Shown piece after piece: positions 27,277-35,070 of a stretch of DNA of 64,000 nt. A program made the position numbers and the translations under genes. The first letter of the stretch is position 1; the number at the start of each line of letters is the position of its first letter. Under the pieces are notes generated by a model. The model saw nothing but the letters and a program-made list of their open reading frames with translations, was not told the DNA's origin and made no database searches. Source of the DNA: Erysipelotrichaceae bacterium 66202529 (GTDB lineage: Bacteria; Bacillota_I; Bacilli_A; Erysipelotrichales; Erysipelotrichaceae). The stretch spans positions 2,852,001 through 2,916,000 of the forward strand of contig CP046174.1 in NCBI GenBank assembly GCA_017161075.1, written 5' to 3'.

Positions 27277-27918
27277 TCAGTTCTTATTGAGCCATATAAT
27301 CTCATCACAGCGCTCCGCAAGCACTGGATCGTGCGTAACCATAATCACTGTCTTTCCTTCCTGATTCAAATTCCGCAGGATGGAGAATACGATATCTCGA
27401 TTTTCTTCATCCAAATTCCCTGTCGGCTCATCCGCTAGAATCAGCTCACAGGGCTTCACCATCAGCTTTGCCAATGCAATACGCTGCTGCTCACCCCCGG
27501 ATAGCTGACAAACATTCTGCTCCTCAATACCGGATAATCCGACTTTTTCCAATGCCCGTGCTATGCGTCTCTTTTTTTCTTCCTTACCAGCTTTTACGTA
27601 TTCCATAGCACTCATCATATTCCATAATACCGTATCATTATCCGATAAACCATAATTTTGAAACAGGAAACCTATGGTATAACGAAGCTTCTTTATCGCT
27701 TTGCTGCTATTTGCACAAAGTGTTATCTCATCATATAGCACTTCCCCTTTGCTTGGACGCTCCAACAGACCGATGATATTGAGAAGGGTCGTCTTCCCAC
27801 AGCCACTTGGCCCGCATATGGCAACCATTTGCTTGACTGGCAATGTGATTGTCAAATCATTTAAAACTGTTTTCTTACCATATATATGCGTAATATTCTT
27901 TAACACGATTGACTTCAT
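27277..27918 (-). CDS. ABC transporter ATP-binding protein, lactococcin-972-group bacteriocin type
   Basis: The protein has 213 residues. It contains Walker A CGPSGCGKTTLL (about 36), the Q-loop FLFQNYGL, signature LSGGEQQR, Walker B LILADEPTGNLDEE and the H-loop VTHD. The wording around these motifs (GLSDNDTV, MVKPCELILADEPTGNLD, IIWLN end) matches the ATPases that accompany lactococcin-972-type bacteriocins rather than general LolD/MacB proteins. It should power the adjacent seven-helix permease, for export or self-protection. The start overlaps the permease stop (TGATG), with AGGGAGG upstream. It is the last gene of the locus. Confidence 0.88.
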   Translation of the reverse strand: MKSIVLKNITHIYGKKTVLNDLTITLPVKQMVAICGPSGCGKTTLLNIIGLLERPSKGEVLYDEITLCANSSKAIKKLRYTIGFLFQNYGLSDNDTVLWNMMSAMEYVKAGKEEKKRRIARALEKVGLSGIEEQNVCQLSGGEQQRIALAKLMVKPCELILADEPTGNLDEENRDIVFSILRNLNQEGKTVIMVTHDPVLAERCDEIIWLNKN

Positions 27919-29954
27919 CAGATATTCACCTCCCTGCTTTGCTTCCGTATACCTTTATCCTTTATATATACAAACAGCATCGATGCAATCAAACTAACAA
28001 TCAGAAAGACACAAGTGATTTTCCAATCCTCCTGCTCATGAAGTAATGCGATTACAAATACAAAAGGGGCGCTCAGCTCTGTAAATAATCGTAGGTAAAC
28101 CCTGAAAAAGGAGGTTCCCTGTACCCGTCTAACAAAAATGCGCTGTCGAAAGGATAGCAGATACAAATACGTATACTCAGCCATAATCAGCAGAATTAAC
28201 ATTCCGGAAGGTATAAATACTGCCCCTTGTAGAAGCAATTCCTTTGTCAGAAGCTGTAACCGCTCTTGAATACGTTCATTACTGTTAACAAGCTCCAAAT
28301 TTATTCCATTATGGACAGAGGTCAAAATATCCTGTTGATTCACATCCAGATATACAAAATTTGCCACCTTTTTACCTAAACGGAAGGCATCATCACTGTA
28401 TACAACATAAAATAAAGGGGATGTAGTTTCCAGCATATTATCCAATAAGGAAAAATCTACTGCATTTGATTGATCATCCTGAATATACAGCTTTTCAATT
28501 TGATTATCATATGTCTCAATAGCGCTGACGTCTGTGTTTTTCATAGATACTGGTAGTAGAATATATACGGTATCCTTTTTATTTTTCAATTTCACACGAC
28601 TGCCGTCCTGCATTCTGAGAGCAAATCGTTTTATATAATTCAGATTCACTTCCGCATATGGCTGCAGTTTCTCACCTACGGGAATCACACCTTTTTGATA
28701 AAAGATTCCACCAGCTTTGTTTATCATTTCATATTCATTCAGATGTACATAATACATATCATTTTGGATTGTTTTTTTATTTTTATAGTCTTCCTCAATG
28801 GAAGCTTCATCATAGCCATCAAAACGAAACCCGTCTTGATAGTCAAACGCATACACATAGGAATCTAGCATTTTGCGTTGCTTGAAAAGTACCTGAAGGG
28901 TTGGAAGATTCTGTTGCATCCGCTGCCATGCAGCCGTACACATTGGCATGAGAATAAGGAGTGAAAGAACACCATATATATAATTCAAATTCATAAAGCG
29001 CCTAGTAAAATTTTTGTTTTTAATAAATGCATAAACAGGGCTGCGCAGTATCAATAATACGGTGATTGCAAATACGAGAAGAATACCAAATAGAAATCCT
29101 ATCCAGAAGAAGGAAAGTAAAAGAATCGCCTCATACGCCTGTCTTGATACAGTACCTATCATCCAAATATGAGCAAGGACCATGCTGATAAATGATACTG
29201 CAAAGATTTGAATAAACAGCTTCTGATACAGTATTCTACCTATTCGTAACCCTGAAATCCCCATGCTTTTTAATATTCCGATAGCTTTCAATTTCTGATT
29301 CACCAGCATGATAAGAAGAAGCCCAAGCAGCAAAAAGCTTATTATGCACATGGGTATAATGTTTTCCATAAGATAGGCTGATAACGTAAATTCATGTCTT
29401 TCAAAAGCTCCTAACTCCTGGATAGCACTTGAATATTGCTTGGAAATATCCGCAAGAAATGCATTTTTTTCTTCTTCCTGATCATACCACAGCCTGTAAT
29501 CTCCAGCCAAATTCTGAAATCTCTGATTCAAATCTTTGAAAGGACGTATGATGAATCGAATATCCTGATTGAATAAGTGCAGACTGTTTTGTTCTGTATC
29601 ATATCGCTTTTGATTATCATACGTAATATCGTTATCACTAATTTTGTTGATATCCATGATTTTGAAAATATCGTAGGGACTGTATAGATACCATATATAT
29701 TCAGAATTATTATATTCACTCCGTTCCACCGCACAGTTATACTCTTTTGAAATTTGCACAAGATCATTTAAAAACTGTTCATTATCATATCCCTTTATAT
29801 TTGGCATTACTTCAAAAAATGTTGATTTTTTTTCTTTTTCCAGTCCGAAGGAACCCGGTATATCAGATAAATCACGTTCATTGTATGCTGATTTCACGCA
29901 GAAAACGACAAGAATCTGCAGTATGCAGACTAGCATAAATAAAATTTTCTTCAT
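27918..29954 (-). CDS. Bacteriocin-associated integral membrane protein (putative immunity/ABC permease)
   Basis: The protein has 678 residues. Layout: one N-terminal helix (MKKILFMLVCILQILVVFC), an extracytoplasmic domain to about residue 195, three helices at about 195-340 around IGILKSMGISGLRIG (typical FtsX-like permease turn), a second outside domain to about 590, then the last helices to about 665. This size and seven-helix plan match the family named for association with lactococcin-972-like bacteriocins (TIGR01654/DUF1430). Its start has little ribosome site. A hairpin separates it from the bacteriocin-like gene, suggesting lower expression than the peptide. Confidence 0.83.
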   Translation of the reverse strand: MKKILFMLVCILQILVVFCVKSAYNERDLSDIPGSFGLEKEKKSTFFEVMPNIKGYDNEQFLNDLVQISKEYNCAVERSEYNNSEYIWYLYSPYDIFKIMDINKISDNDITYDNQKRYDTEQNSLHLFNQDIRFIIRPFKDLNQRFQNLAGDYRLWYDQEEEKNAFLADISKQYSSAIQELGAFERHEFTLSAYLMENIIPMCIISFLLLGLLLIMLVNQKLKAIGILKSMGISGLRIGRILYQKLFIQIFAVSFISMVLAHIWMIGTVSRQAYEAILLLSFFWIGFLFGILLVFAITVLLILRSPVYAFIKNKNFTRRFMNLNYIYGVLSLLILMPMCTAAWQRMQQNLPTLQVLFKQRKMLDSYVYAFDYQDGFRFDGYDEASIEEDYKNKKTIQNDMYYVHLNEYEMINKAGGIFYQKGVIPVGEKLQPYAEVNLNYIKRFALRMQDGSRVKLKNKKDTVYILLPVSMKNTDVSAIETYDNQIEKLYIQDDQSNAVDFSLLDNMLETTSPLFYVVYSDDAFRLGKKVANFVYLDVNQQDILTSVHNGINLELVNSNERIQERLQLLTKELLLQGAVFIPSGMLILLIMAEYTYLYLLSFRQRIFVRRVQGTSFFRVYLRLFTELSAPFVFVIALLHEQEDWKITCVFLIVSLIASMLFVYIKDKGIRKQSREVNI

Positions 29955-29964
29955 ATTGCGACAA

Positions 29965-29988
29965 GAAAACGGTACAATTTCGTACCGT
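29965..29988 (-). terminator. Hairpin between the bacteriocin-like gene and the permease (partial terminator or attenuator)
   Basis: On the minus strand ACGGTAC-GAAATT-GTACCGT is followed by TTTTCTTG. It lies 8 nt after the stop of the 97-residue gene and ends about 14 nt before the permease ATG. Such a leaky terminator would give more peptide mRNA than transporter mRNA. Confidence 0.75.
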
Positions 29989-29995
29989 CTATGTT

Positions 29996-30289
29996 CTATG
30001 CTTGCCCCCCTCCATGTGTATGATAATCATATGGTCCTGCAGTGTATCTAGAAACAATTTTTGAATACTGTGTGCCTGTGTTTGTTTCAGTGGCTCGATT
30101 TGTAACTTTAATTGTTGATTTTACCTTAATTCTTCCATTAACACTATATGAAGTCCAATGCTTCCGTGTTAAAGTTACATATCCCCCTTGGTATGTATGA
30201 AAAGATGAACTTTGCGTAAACTCATCTGCCGCAACACTCATGGTACATAACATAAAACCTGTGATTAAAGATAAAAATAATTTTTTCAT
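29996..30289 (-). CDS. Secreted bacteriocin-like protein (97 aa)
   Basis: The N-terminus is a standard Sec signal (MKKLFLSLITGFMLCTMSVAA, cleavage likely before DEFTQ). The mature part is about 75 residues, rich in Thr, Ser, Tyr and basic residues (GGYVTLTRKHWTSYSVNG, VKSTIKVTNRATETNTG), ending YDYHTHGGGQA with no cysteine. Size, Sec signal and position before the lactococcin-972-type transporter pair suggest a bacteriocin. However, the sequence lacks the clear lactococcin 972 pattern, so it would be a distant or new type. The ATG has only a weak ribosome site (GTAAAG). An unused-looking AAAGGAGG lies about 40 nt upstream. Confidence 0.75.
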   Translation of the reverse strand: MKKLFLSLITGFMLCTMSVAADEFTQSSSFHTYQGGYVTLTRKHWTSYSVNGRIKVKSTIKVTNRATETNTGTQYSKIVSRYTAGPYDYHTHGGGQA

Positions 30290-30335
30290 AATTCTTTACG
30301 TGTTTACACAAGATGGCGGTCACACGTTCCTCCTT

Positions 30336-30458
30336 TTACTCTTCTACAATAATACCTCCACCTCTTGCCTGTATACCTGGACCTTCCACATTAACTGTAC
30401 CTGAATACATAAATGCCAGGCATAGAAGTGACAAAATCAGTTTTTTAACAGCTATCAT
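30336..30458 (-). CDS. Small secreted peptide (40 aa), candidate signalling pheromone or second bacteriocin
   Basis: The ATG at 30458 has AAGGAG 4 nt upstream and the frame closes with TAA at 30336. The first 20 residues are a compact signal (VKK, then LILSLLCLAFMYSG). The last 16 residues read EGPGIQARGGGIIVEE. Short exported peptides ending in a small Gly/hydrophobic motif, encoded just after a TPR regulator, are the pattern of Rgg-SHP, PlcR-PapR and TprA-PhrA systems. I therefore infer a pheromone precursor whose C-terminal fragment is sensed by the upstream regulator. It might instead be a second bacteriocin. No database match was made. Confidence 0.65.
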   Translation of the reverse strand: MIAVKKLILSLLCLAFMYSGTVNVEGPGIQARGGGIIVEE

Positions 30459-30470
30459 ATTTCTCCTTGT

Positions 30471-30510
30471 GCTATATACTAAGTATAGCTTCAATTTTAA
30501 TAACCAACAA
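30471..30510 (-). promoter_or_regulatory. Promoter of the peptide/bacteriocin operon with overlapping palindrome
   Basis: On the minus strand TTGTTG (30510-30505) and TATACT (30487-30482) are 17 nt apart, about 24 nt before the peptide start. The -10 box lies inside an imperfect palindrome GCTATACTTAGTATATAGC (arms GCTATA/TATAGC at 30484-30489 and 30471-30476). Such a palindrome could be the operator of the adjacent regulator. Confidence 0.6.
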
Positions 30511-30551
30511 GCTTTTTACCAAAACATAAAAAATCTTATTATTTTTCTCTT

Positions 30552-31832
30552 TTATCTCTGATTTTCTTTTGTTTTTTTACGGATATATGCATAGAAATCA
30601 TAAACTGCCTTATAACCCTTTCCATTTTCACATAGTACTTCAAGCTCTTCTTCTACTATTTTCAAATAGAGCTTATCGTTTATTTCAAGAAATGGCAGGA
30701 CCTTTTTTATTATATATTTCTTTTGATTTTCGCTGTCTCCCACTTTAAAATTGTGAAAAAAAGCGTATACGATCCAATCAACAGTATCTCCCTTTGTTAT
30801 ATCATCAATTTCTAAATATTCAAATGGTATGGAATGGTTTAGCATACGATATGCATGACAAATACAGATTGCGCATCGCACAAGCTTTATATCCGAAAGC
30901 TTTATAGCTTCCTTTAAACATTCAATACTCTTCTCATATTTACCTGCATATAATAAAATAGTACCAAGATTCATATATCCATTATATTTTTGATTCAAAG
31001 TTAATTCTTCATTCTCTGCCAGCATATATTTCATTTTCTTGATATATACTTCTGCCATTTCAAGATCTAAATTGATATAAATTGATAACAGCTTCGTATA
31101 TAGATAATAAAGCTGAATCCAATTTTCTGTCTTCAGAAATACTGCTTCTAATTCTTTTCCAGTATCCAAAACCCTTAACATCTTCCCATTCCGCAAATCC
31201 TCAGTCATCGCAAACAATTGATTGGGCAGCAGTTTAGAGGCATGATAATCATATTTATCCAGTATATATGCTATTTTTTCATCTTCGTGATGATTGGCAT
31301 ATACAAATAGATAATACATTGCTAGTTGTTTTAGCTCATTTTCGAACACGACGGTCACCGCATCAAGATGATAAAAATCTTTTTCTGAAATCATGTTATT
31401 TCTAGCTATGAAATACACACATAGGATTTCAAATAACCACAATACCTCGCCATAATAAAGAACATCTTTACAAGGTCTAAGCTTTCTACATGCACTCTTT
31501 AATACATAGATGCATTCCTCTTCCTTTCTAAAATCCATAAGTGCTGACAATTTGTATGCTGTATCATTTATTATCTGATTCCACTCCGTATTTTCTACCG
31601 CCTTTTTTTGCAATTTTGTTACAGCAAAATTATAGATATCATCTCTTACCAGCATGCTTTGTTTTTCCAGACCGCAATATAGCTTTGAAGAGCATATCGG
31701 AAGCTTTGTTTCATCATTCATATAAAACATAATTTGTTGCCACTTACCATCCTTCGTTTCTTTTAAATACTTATTTCTATAATACGGTATTAGAATATTT
31801 AATTTCCTTTTATAATCATTTGTAAACCCCAT
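30552..31832 (-). CDS. TPR-repeat regulator resembling RRNPP peptide sensors
   Basis: The protein has 426 residues, almost all helical. The C-terminal two thirds have TPR-like pairs (YNGYMNLGTILLYAGKYEKSIECLKEA is the clearest, around residue 285). The N-terminal 70 residues (for example KLPICSSKLYCGLEKQSM) recall the degenerate helix-turn-helix of TPR regulators but are not a convincing DNA-binding domain. In known RRNPP systems (Rgg, PlcR, PrgX, TprA) such proteins bind short re-imported peptides encoded next door. Here a 40-residue exported peptide gene follows 93 nt downstream. AGGAGG precedes the ATG. Base composition is more AT-rich than in the flanking housekeeping genes. Confidence 0.7.
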   Translation of the reverse strand: MGFTNDYKRKLNILIPYYRNKYLKETKDGKWQQIMFYMNDETKLPICSSKLYCGLEKQSMLVRDDIYNFAVTKLQKKAVENTEWNQIINDTAYKLSALMDFRKEEECIYVLKSACRKLRPCKDVLYYGEVLWLFEILCVYFIARNNMISEKDFYHLDAVTVVFENELKQLAMYYLFVYANHHEDEKIAYILDKYDYHASKLLPNQLFAMTEDLRNGKMLRVLDTGKELEAVFLKTENWIQLYYLYTKLLSIYINLDLEMAEVYIKKMKYMLAENEELTLNQKYNGYMNLGTILLYAGKYEKSIECLKEAIKLSDIKLVRCAICICHAYRMLNHSIPFEYLEIDDITKGDTVDWIVYAFFHNFKVGDSENQKKYIIKKVLPFLEINDKLYLKIVEEELEVLCENGKGYKAVYDFYAYIRKKTKENQR

Positions 31833-31882
31833 ATACCTTCCTCCTATTTATTATAAACTAAATATAACATATTGCAGATATA

Positions 31883-31906
31883 AAGAAAAGGCAGGATTCT
31901 CCTACC
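31883..31906 (-). terminator. Terminator downstream of the interrupted AAA-ATPase gene
   Basis: On the minus strand GGTAGGA-GAA-TCCTGCC (one G-U) is followed by TTTTCTTT. It lies between the stop at 31941 and the regulator start at 31832 and insulates the peptide locus. Confidence 0.75.
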
Positions 31907-32769
31907 ATTTTCATAATATACTTGCTATTCCCTATATACTTCAGACTTCTTTTATTGCCTTAATCACACAGGATTTTTTATAAAAGGCAATACCGTAACC
32001 AACGATATCTTTATACCCTTTTCGCTCTAGCCCTTCGATATATTTCATATCAATAATCTGCTTACACGCCTGCTCTGCCAGCTTTTGTAAATCCTCTTCA
32101 CGCTTTGCGACCTTTAATTCAAGCAGCACCCCTCTGGATAGCCTGCTGATTGGCAGCAGTGTGATATCGCTTCTTCCCAGCCCTGACTCCTGATTGGATA
32201 CGACCTGATATTCGCTCATCATTCCAAGCAACAAGCCATGATAAAATTTCTCATCGTAATCAAAATAACTGATGCTTTGAAATAAAACAGTATTTAACAG
32301 CTCTGTTGCGCCTGATATATCCTTTTGCTTCAACGCTTCCACAAAGGTGGCTCCGTTATTTTTTACCTGCTCGTCAAACCATTCCCTGAATATGGATACA
32401 TACACCCGTTTTATCTCTTTGTTGGGTATCATCAGACGGTATCTTTTTTCTTCCTCATTCACACAGCTTACGACCTTTAAATATCCTGTATACAAGAGAA
32501 AGCTATACACATTGTTGATCTGATCCATTTCACGATAGGTCAAATCATCCTTGATCGGCTTTTCAATCATGCCGCCGGATGCCAGTACATCAAATTCCTC
32601 CCGCATGAGAGGATTTGCCTCCTTTACGTATCGATAAATGATATCGTTCCCGCTCGTATTCGCCCAAAAGGATTCCGGCATCTTTCTACTGGAATTGAGG
32701 AAACGATCCATATACATCAGGACACTCCAGGGATTGTACACATCACAGCCGCCAAATTCATAGCCGTCA

Positions 32770-32789
32770 CGCCATGGGTGGGCACCGCC
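32770..32789 (-). repeat. 20-nt micro-insertion in the AAA-ATPase-like gene
   Basis: The inserted sequence on the minus strand is GGCGGTGCCCACCCATGGCG. It falls inside the expected Tyr codon of KEW-Y-DGY (TA^T). Without it the frame continues cleanly; with it the ribosome meets TAG directly after the Trp codon. It shares GGCGGTGCCC and a terminal GGCG with the 19-nt insertion. Confidence 0.75.
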
Positions 32790-33453
32790 TACCATTCTTT
32801 TACCACAGCCTTGTATTCCTCAGCATGATACGCCTGAAGCAATAGATCTATTTCACTTTGCGTAAACCCAAATCTCTGTCTGGATACTTCATCAAAGATG
32901 GAATTCACTTTAAAATTATTCAGTCCTGTGAAAATTGACTCCTTTGCAATTCTCAGACAACCGGTTAATACCCCTTTTTCCAATGCATCATTCGTTTTCA
33001 AGGCAGTGCTAAATACATTTCTGAGAAAATTCACCATATCATCATAATACCCATTCAGATAAGCACTCTGCAAAGGTACATCGTACTCATCTATTATAAT
33101 AATTACTTTCTTTCCATAATGCTGCATCAGGCATTGTGCGATGAATTGTAGGGATACCTGTAAATCGATTTCTTCCTGTGCTCCTTCATGATACATCTCT
33201 ATCGTCTTTAAAGAAGCACTGCTCAATTTATCACTGTCCCATAATTCAGGAAATGCTTCGATTATATTGACTATGATTTTACTAAACATTTTCAACTGTT
33301 TTTCAAATGTATTATTTTTCATATCCTTCAGAGTTAGAAAGATTACAGGATAGCGATTCTGATAGGTCAAAGCCTTTGGATTCGACATGATGCTCAAGCC
33401 ATGAAATAAATCCGCATGCTCCTTTTCTTTAATAGAAAAGAAATAATAGAGCA

Positions 33454-33472
33454 CGCCTGAGCGGGCACCGCC
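33454..33472 (-). repeat. 19-nt micro-insertion in the AAA-ATPase-like gene
   Basis: The inserted sequence on the minus strand is GGCGGTGCCCGCTCAGGCG. It splits the expected Met codon (A^TG) after GKTLNMS, at the centre of the palindrome GAGCA^TGCTC. It causes a frameshift. Confidence 0.75.
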
Positions 33473-33494
33473 TGCTCATATTCAACGTTTTTCC

Positions 33495-33547
33495 CGCTAC
33501 TAGCGCGCCTCTTGTCGGATACCAAAGGTATCGACACTATTTCGGTG
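33495..33547 (-). repeat. 53-nt micro-insertion in the AAA-ATPase-like gene
   Basis: It separates TTT (Phe of RPRRF) from GGAAAAACG (Gly-Lys-Thr of the Walker A motif). Inside is an inverted repeat GTCGATACC-TTT-GGTATCCGAC, and near its end GGCGCGCTAGTAGCG, which contains in-frame TAG and loosely resembles the other two insertions. The boundaries are inferred from the protein family. Confidence 0.65.
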
Positions 33548-33822
33548 AAAGCGACGAGGTCTTGTATATAAAACAACCTTCTCATTGCAAATATCGTTGA
33601 TAAAGTCTGTTTTATCAATGTAATAATAATTATTTTCCATAATCTCTTTAAAATTTTCAACACCGATTGGTAAACGCTTCATATGATCAACTCCTATCTG
33701 GGCGCACGCTATCCTGCTTCTTATCCTCATATGCTCATTATACCACGTAAGAGCAGCCTCTAACATGGAAACTTCAAACAGCTATGCTTCTTCTTATTCT
33801 TTGATACGTCATGCTTCGCTTC

Positions 33823-35070
33823 CTACGAAATTCTTTGTAGCTTTGCCATATAAAACCCGTCCGTATGCGCTTCAAATGGAAAAATCGTACGTTCCTCTAA
33901 ACATTTGAAATTTGGATGCTCCTTCAAAAAAAGCTGTATCTGTTTCTCGTTTTCCTTTTTATTCAGCGTACAAGTTGAATAAACCAGAATTCCCTGTTTT
34001 TTTACATGATGAGCACTCTTTGCAAGAATTGCCCTTTGAACAGGTATCAGCGTGTCCATATCCGTACTTTGCATATGAACCTTGATATCGCTCTTTCTGG
34101 CTAATACTCCATAGCCGCTGCATGGTACATCACATAATACCCGGTCGAAAAGCAGACCCTCAACTTCCTTCAGCTCAGTCGCATCCATAACCTGTGGCTT
34201 TAAAATCGTGATGCCAAGACGCACAGCACCTTCTTTTATGAGTTCAACCCGATGTGCATGAATATCCCCACATACAATACAGCCCTCATTCTGCATCAGC
34301 TCTGCCATGTGATCAGCCTTTGTTCCCGGTGCGCTGCACACATCCAGTATCTGCTCCCCCCGTTGCGGATCCACAATGCGGGCAATCAGCTGACTTGCCT
34401 CATCCTGAATGGAAAGCAGTCCCTGCTCATACCATGGAGTCGCTGCCAGAGAAGTGTCATACAGAACAGCATCCTCACTCAAATATCCTTTTTGGAAGGA
34501 AGCATCCAGCTCCATAAGCGCATCTCTTGTTATTTTCCATGTATTCACACGTGCGGCATTCGGCTTTGTTTCCATGTCCGCCTCACATATGTTCTGCGTA
34601 ACATCCCAGCCATACTGTGCCTTCCACATCTGTACAAGCCAGGTTGGATGCGATGTTTTGATGGCAAGAATTTCCTCCTGCTTGCCTGTAACCTCACGTT
34701 CCCCTCTACGCTCCACCGCATGCAATACAGCATTGACCAGCTTTGCCATTTTTACATGAATCTGCTTTTTCGTTATGTCCACAGCATCATTGATAATTGC
34801 ATAAGCAGGCAGCTTGTCCATATAAAGCAACTGGTATACGCTCATATCCAGTATTATGCATACCTCATCGCTTGGCAGCTTCTTTACACAATCCATCCAC
34901 TGATAGCGGCACAGCCGGTAATTTTGCAGCGTGCCATAAACGATCTGCGTAATAAGTCCCTTATCCTGCGCTTTAGCCTTGTTCAGCCCCTTGCGCAGCA
35001 AAAGATTACTATAGGTTTTGTGTAAAAAGATATCCTTCAGCATGTCGAAGGCGATTCCTCTTGCATTCAT
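33823..35070 (-). CDS. rsmB: 16S rRNA m5C967 methyltransferase RsmB
   Basis: The enzyme methylates C967 of 16S rRNA using SAM. The 415-residue protein has an N-terminal NusB-like RNA-binding domain (ARGIAFDMLKDIF, AIINDAVDITKK) and a C-terminal methyltransferase with CSAPGTKADHMAE (SAM loop), DVPCSGYGVLARK (catalytic Cys) and YSTCTLNKKENE (second Cys). The order and spacing match RsmB/Sun. The start overlaps the PAP2 stop (ATGA). In Bacillus rsmB is directly followed by rlmN; here 11.5 kb intervene. Confidence 0.95.
   Translation of the reverse strand: MNARGIAFDMLKDIFLHKTYSNLLLRKGLNKAKAQDKGLITQIVYGTLQNYRLCRYQWMDCVKKLPSDEVCIILDMSVYQLLYMDKLPAYAIINDAVDITKKQIHVKMAKLVNAVLHAVERRGEREVTGKQEEILAIKTSHPTWLVQMWKAQYGWDVTQNICEADMETKPNAARVNTWKITRDALMELDASFQKGYLSEDAVLYDTSLAATPWYEQGLLSIQDEASQLIARIVDPQRGEQILDVCSAPGTKADHMAELMQNEGCIVCGDIHAHRVELIKEGAVRLGITILKPQVMDATELKEVEGLLFDRVLCDVPCSGYGVLARKSDIKVHMQSTDMDTLIPVQRAILAKSAHHVKKQGILVYSTCTLNKKENEKQIQLFLKEHPNFKCLEERTIFPFEAHTDGFYMAKLQRIS

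Larger units (their letters stand above)
31941..33682 (-). pseudogene. AAA-ATPase-like/PD-(D/E)XK nuclease gene interrupted by three micro-insertions
   Basis: Three consecutive pieces on the minus strand together read as one AAA-ATPase-like (DUF1703-type) protein. Piece one (33682-33548) starts MKRLPIGVENFKEIM and ends YTRPRRF. Piece two resumes with GKT, completing the Walker A-like RRFGKT, and carries IIIIDEYDVPLQSAY (Walker B). Piece three (DGYEFGGCDVYNPWSV onward) ends with a nuclease-like core GRSDITLLP...LLELKVAK. Insertions of 53, 19 and 20 nt separate them and introduce stops or frameshifts. The span is 1742 nt; minus 92 it is 1650 nt, exactly 550 codons. Start: AGGAG 8 nt before ATG 33682. 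It is called a pseudogene, unless the insertions are bypassed or removed. Confidence 0.85.
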
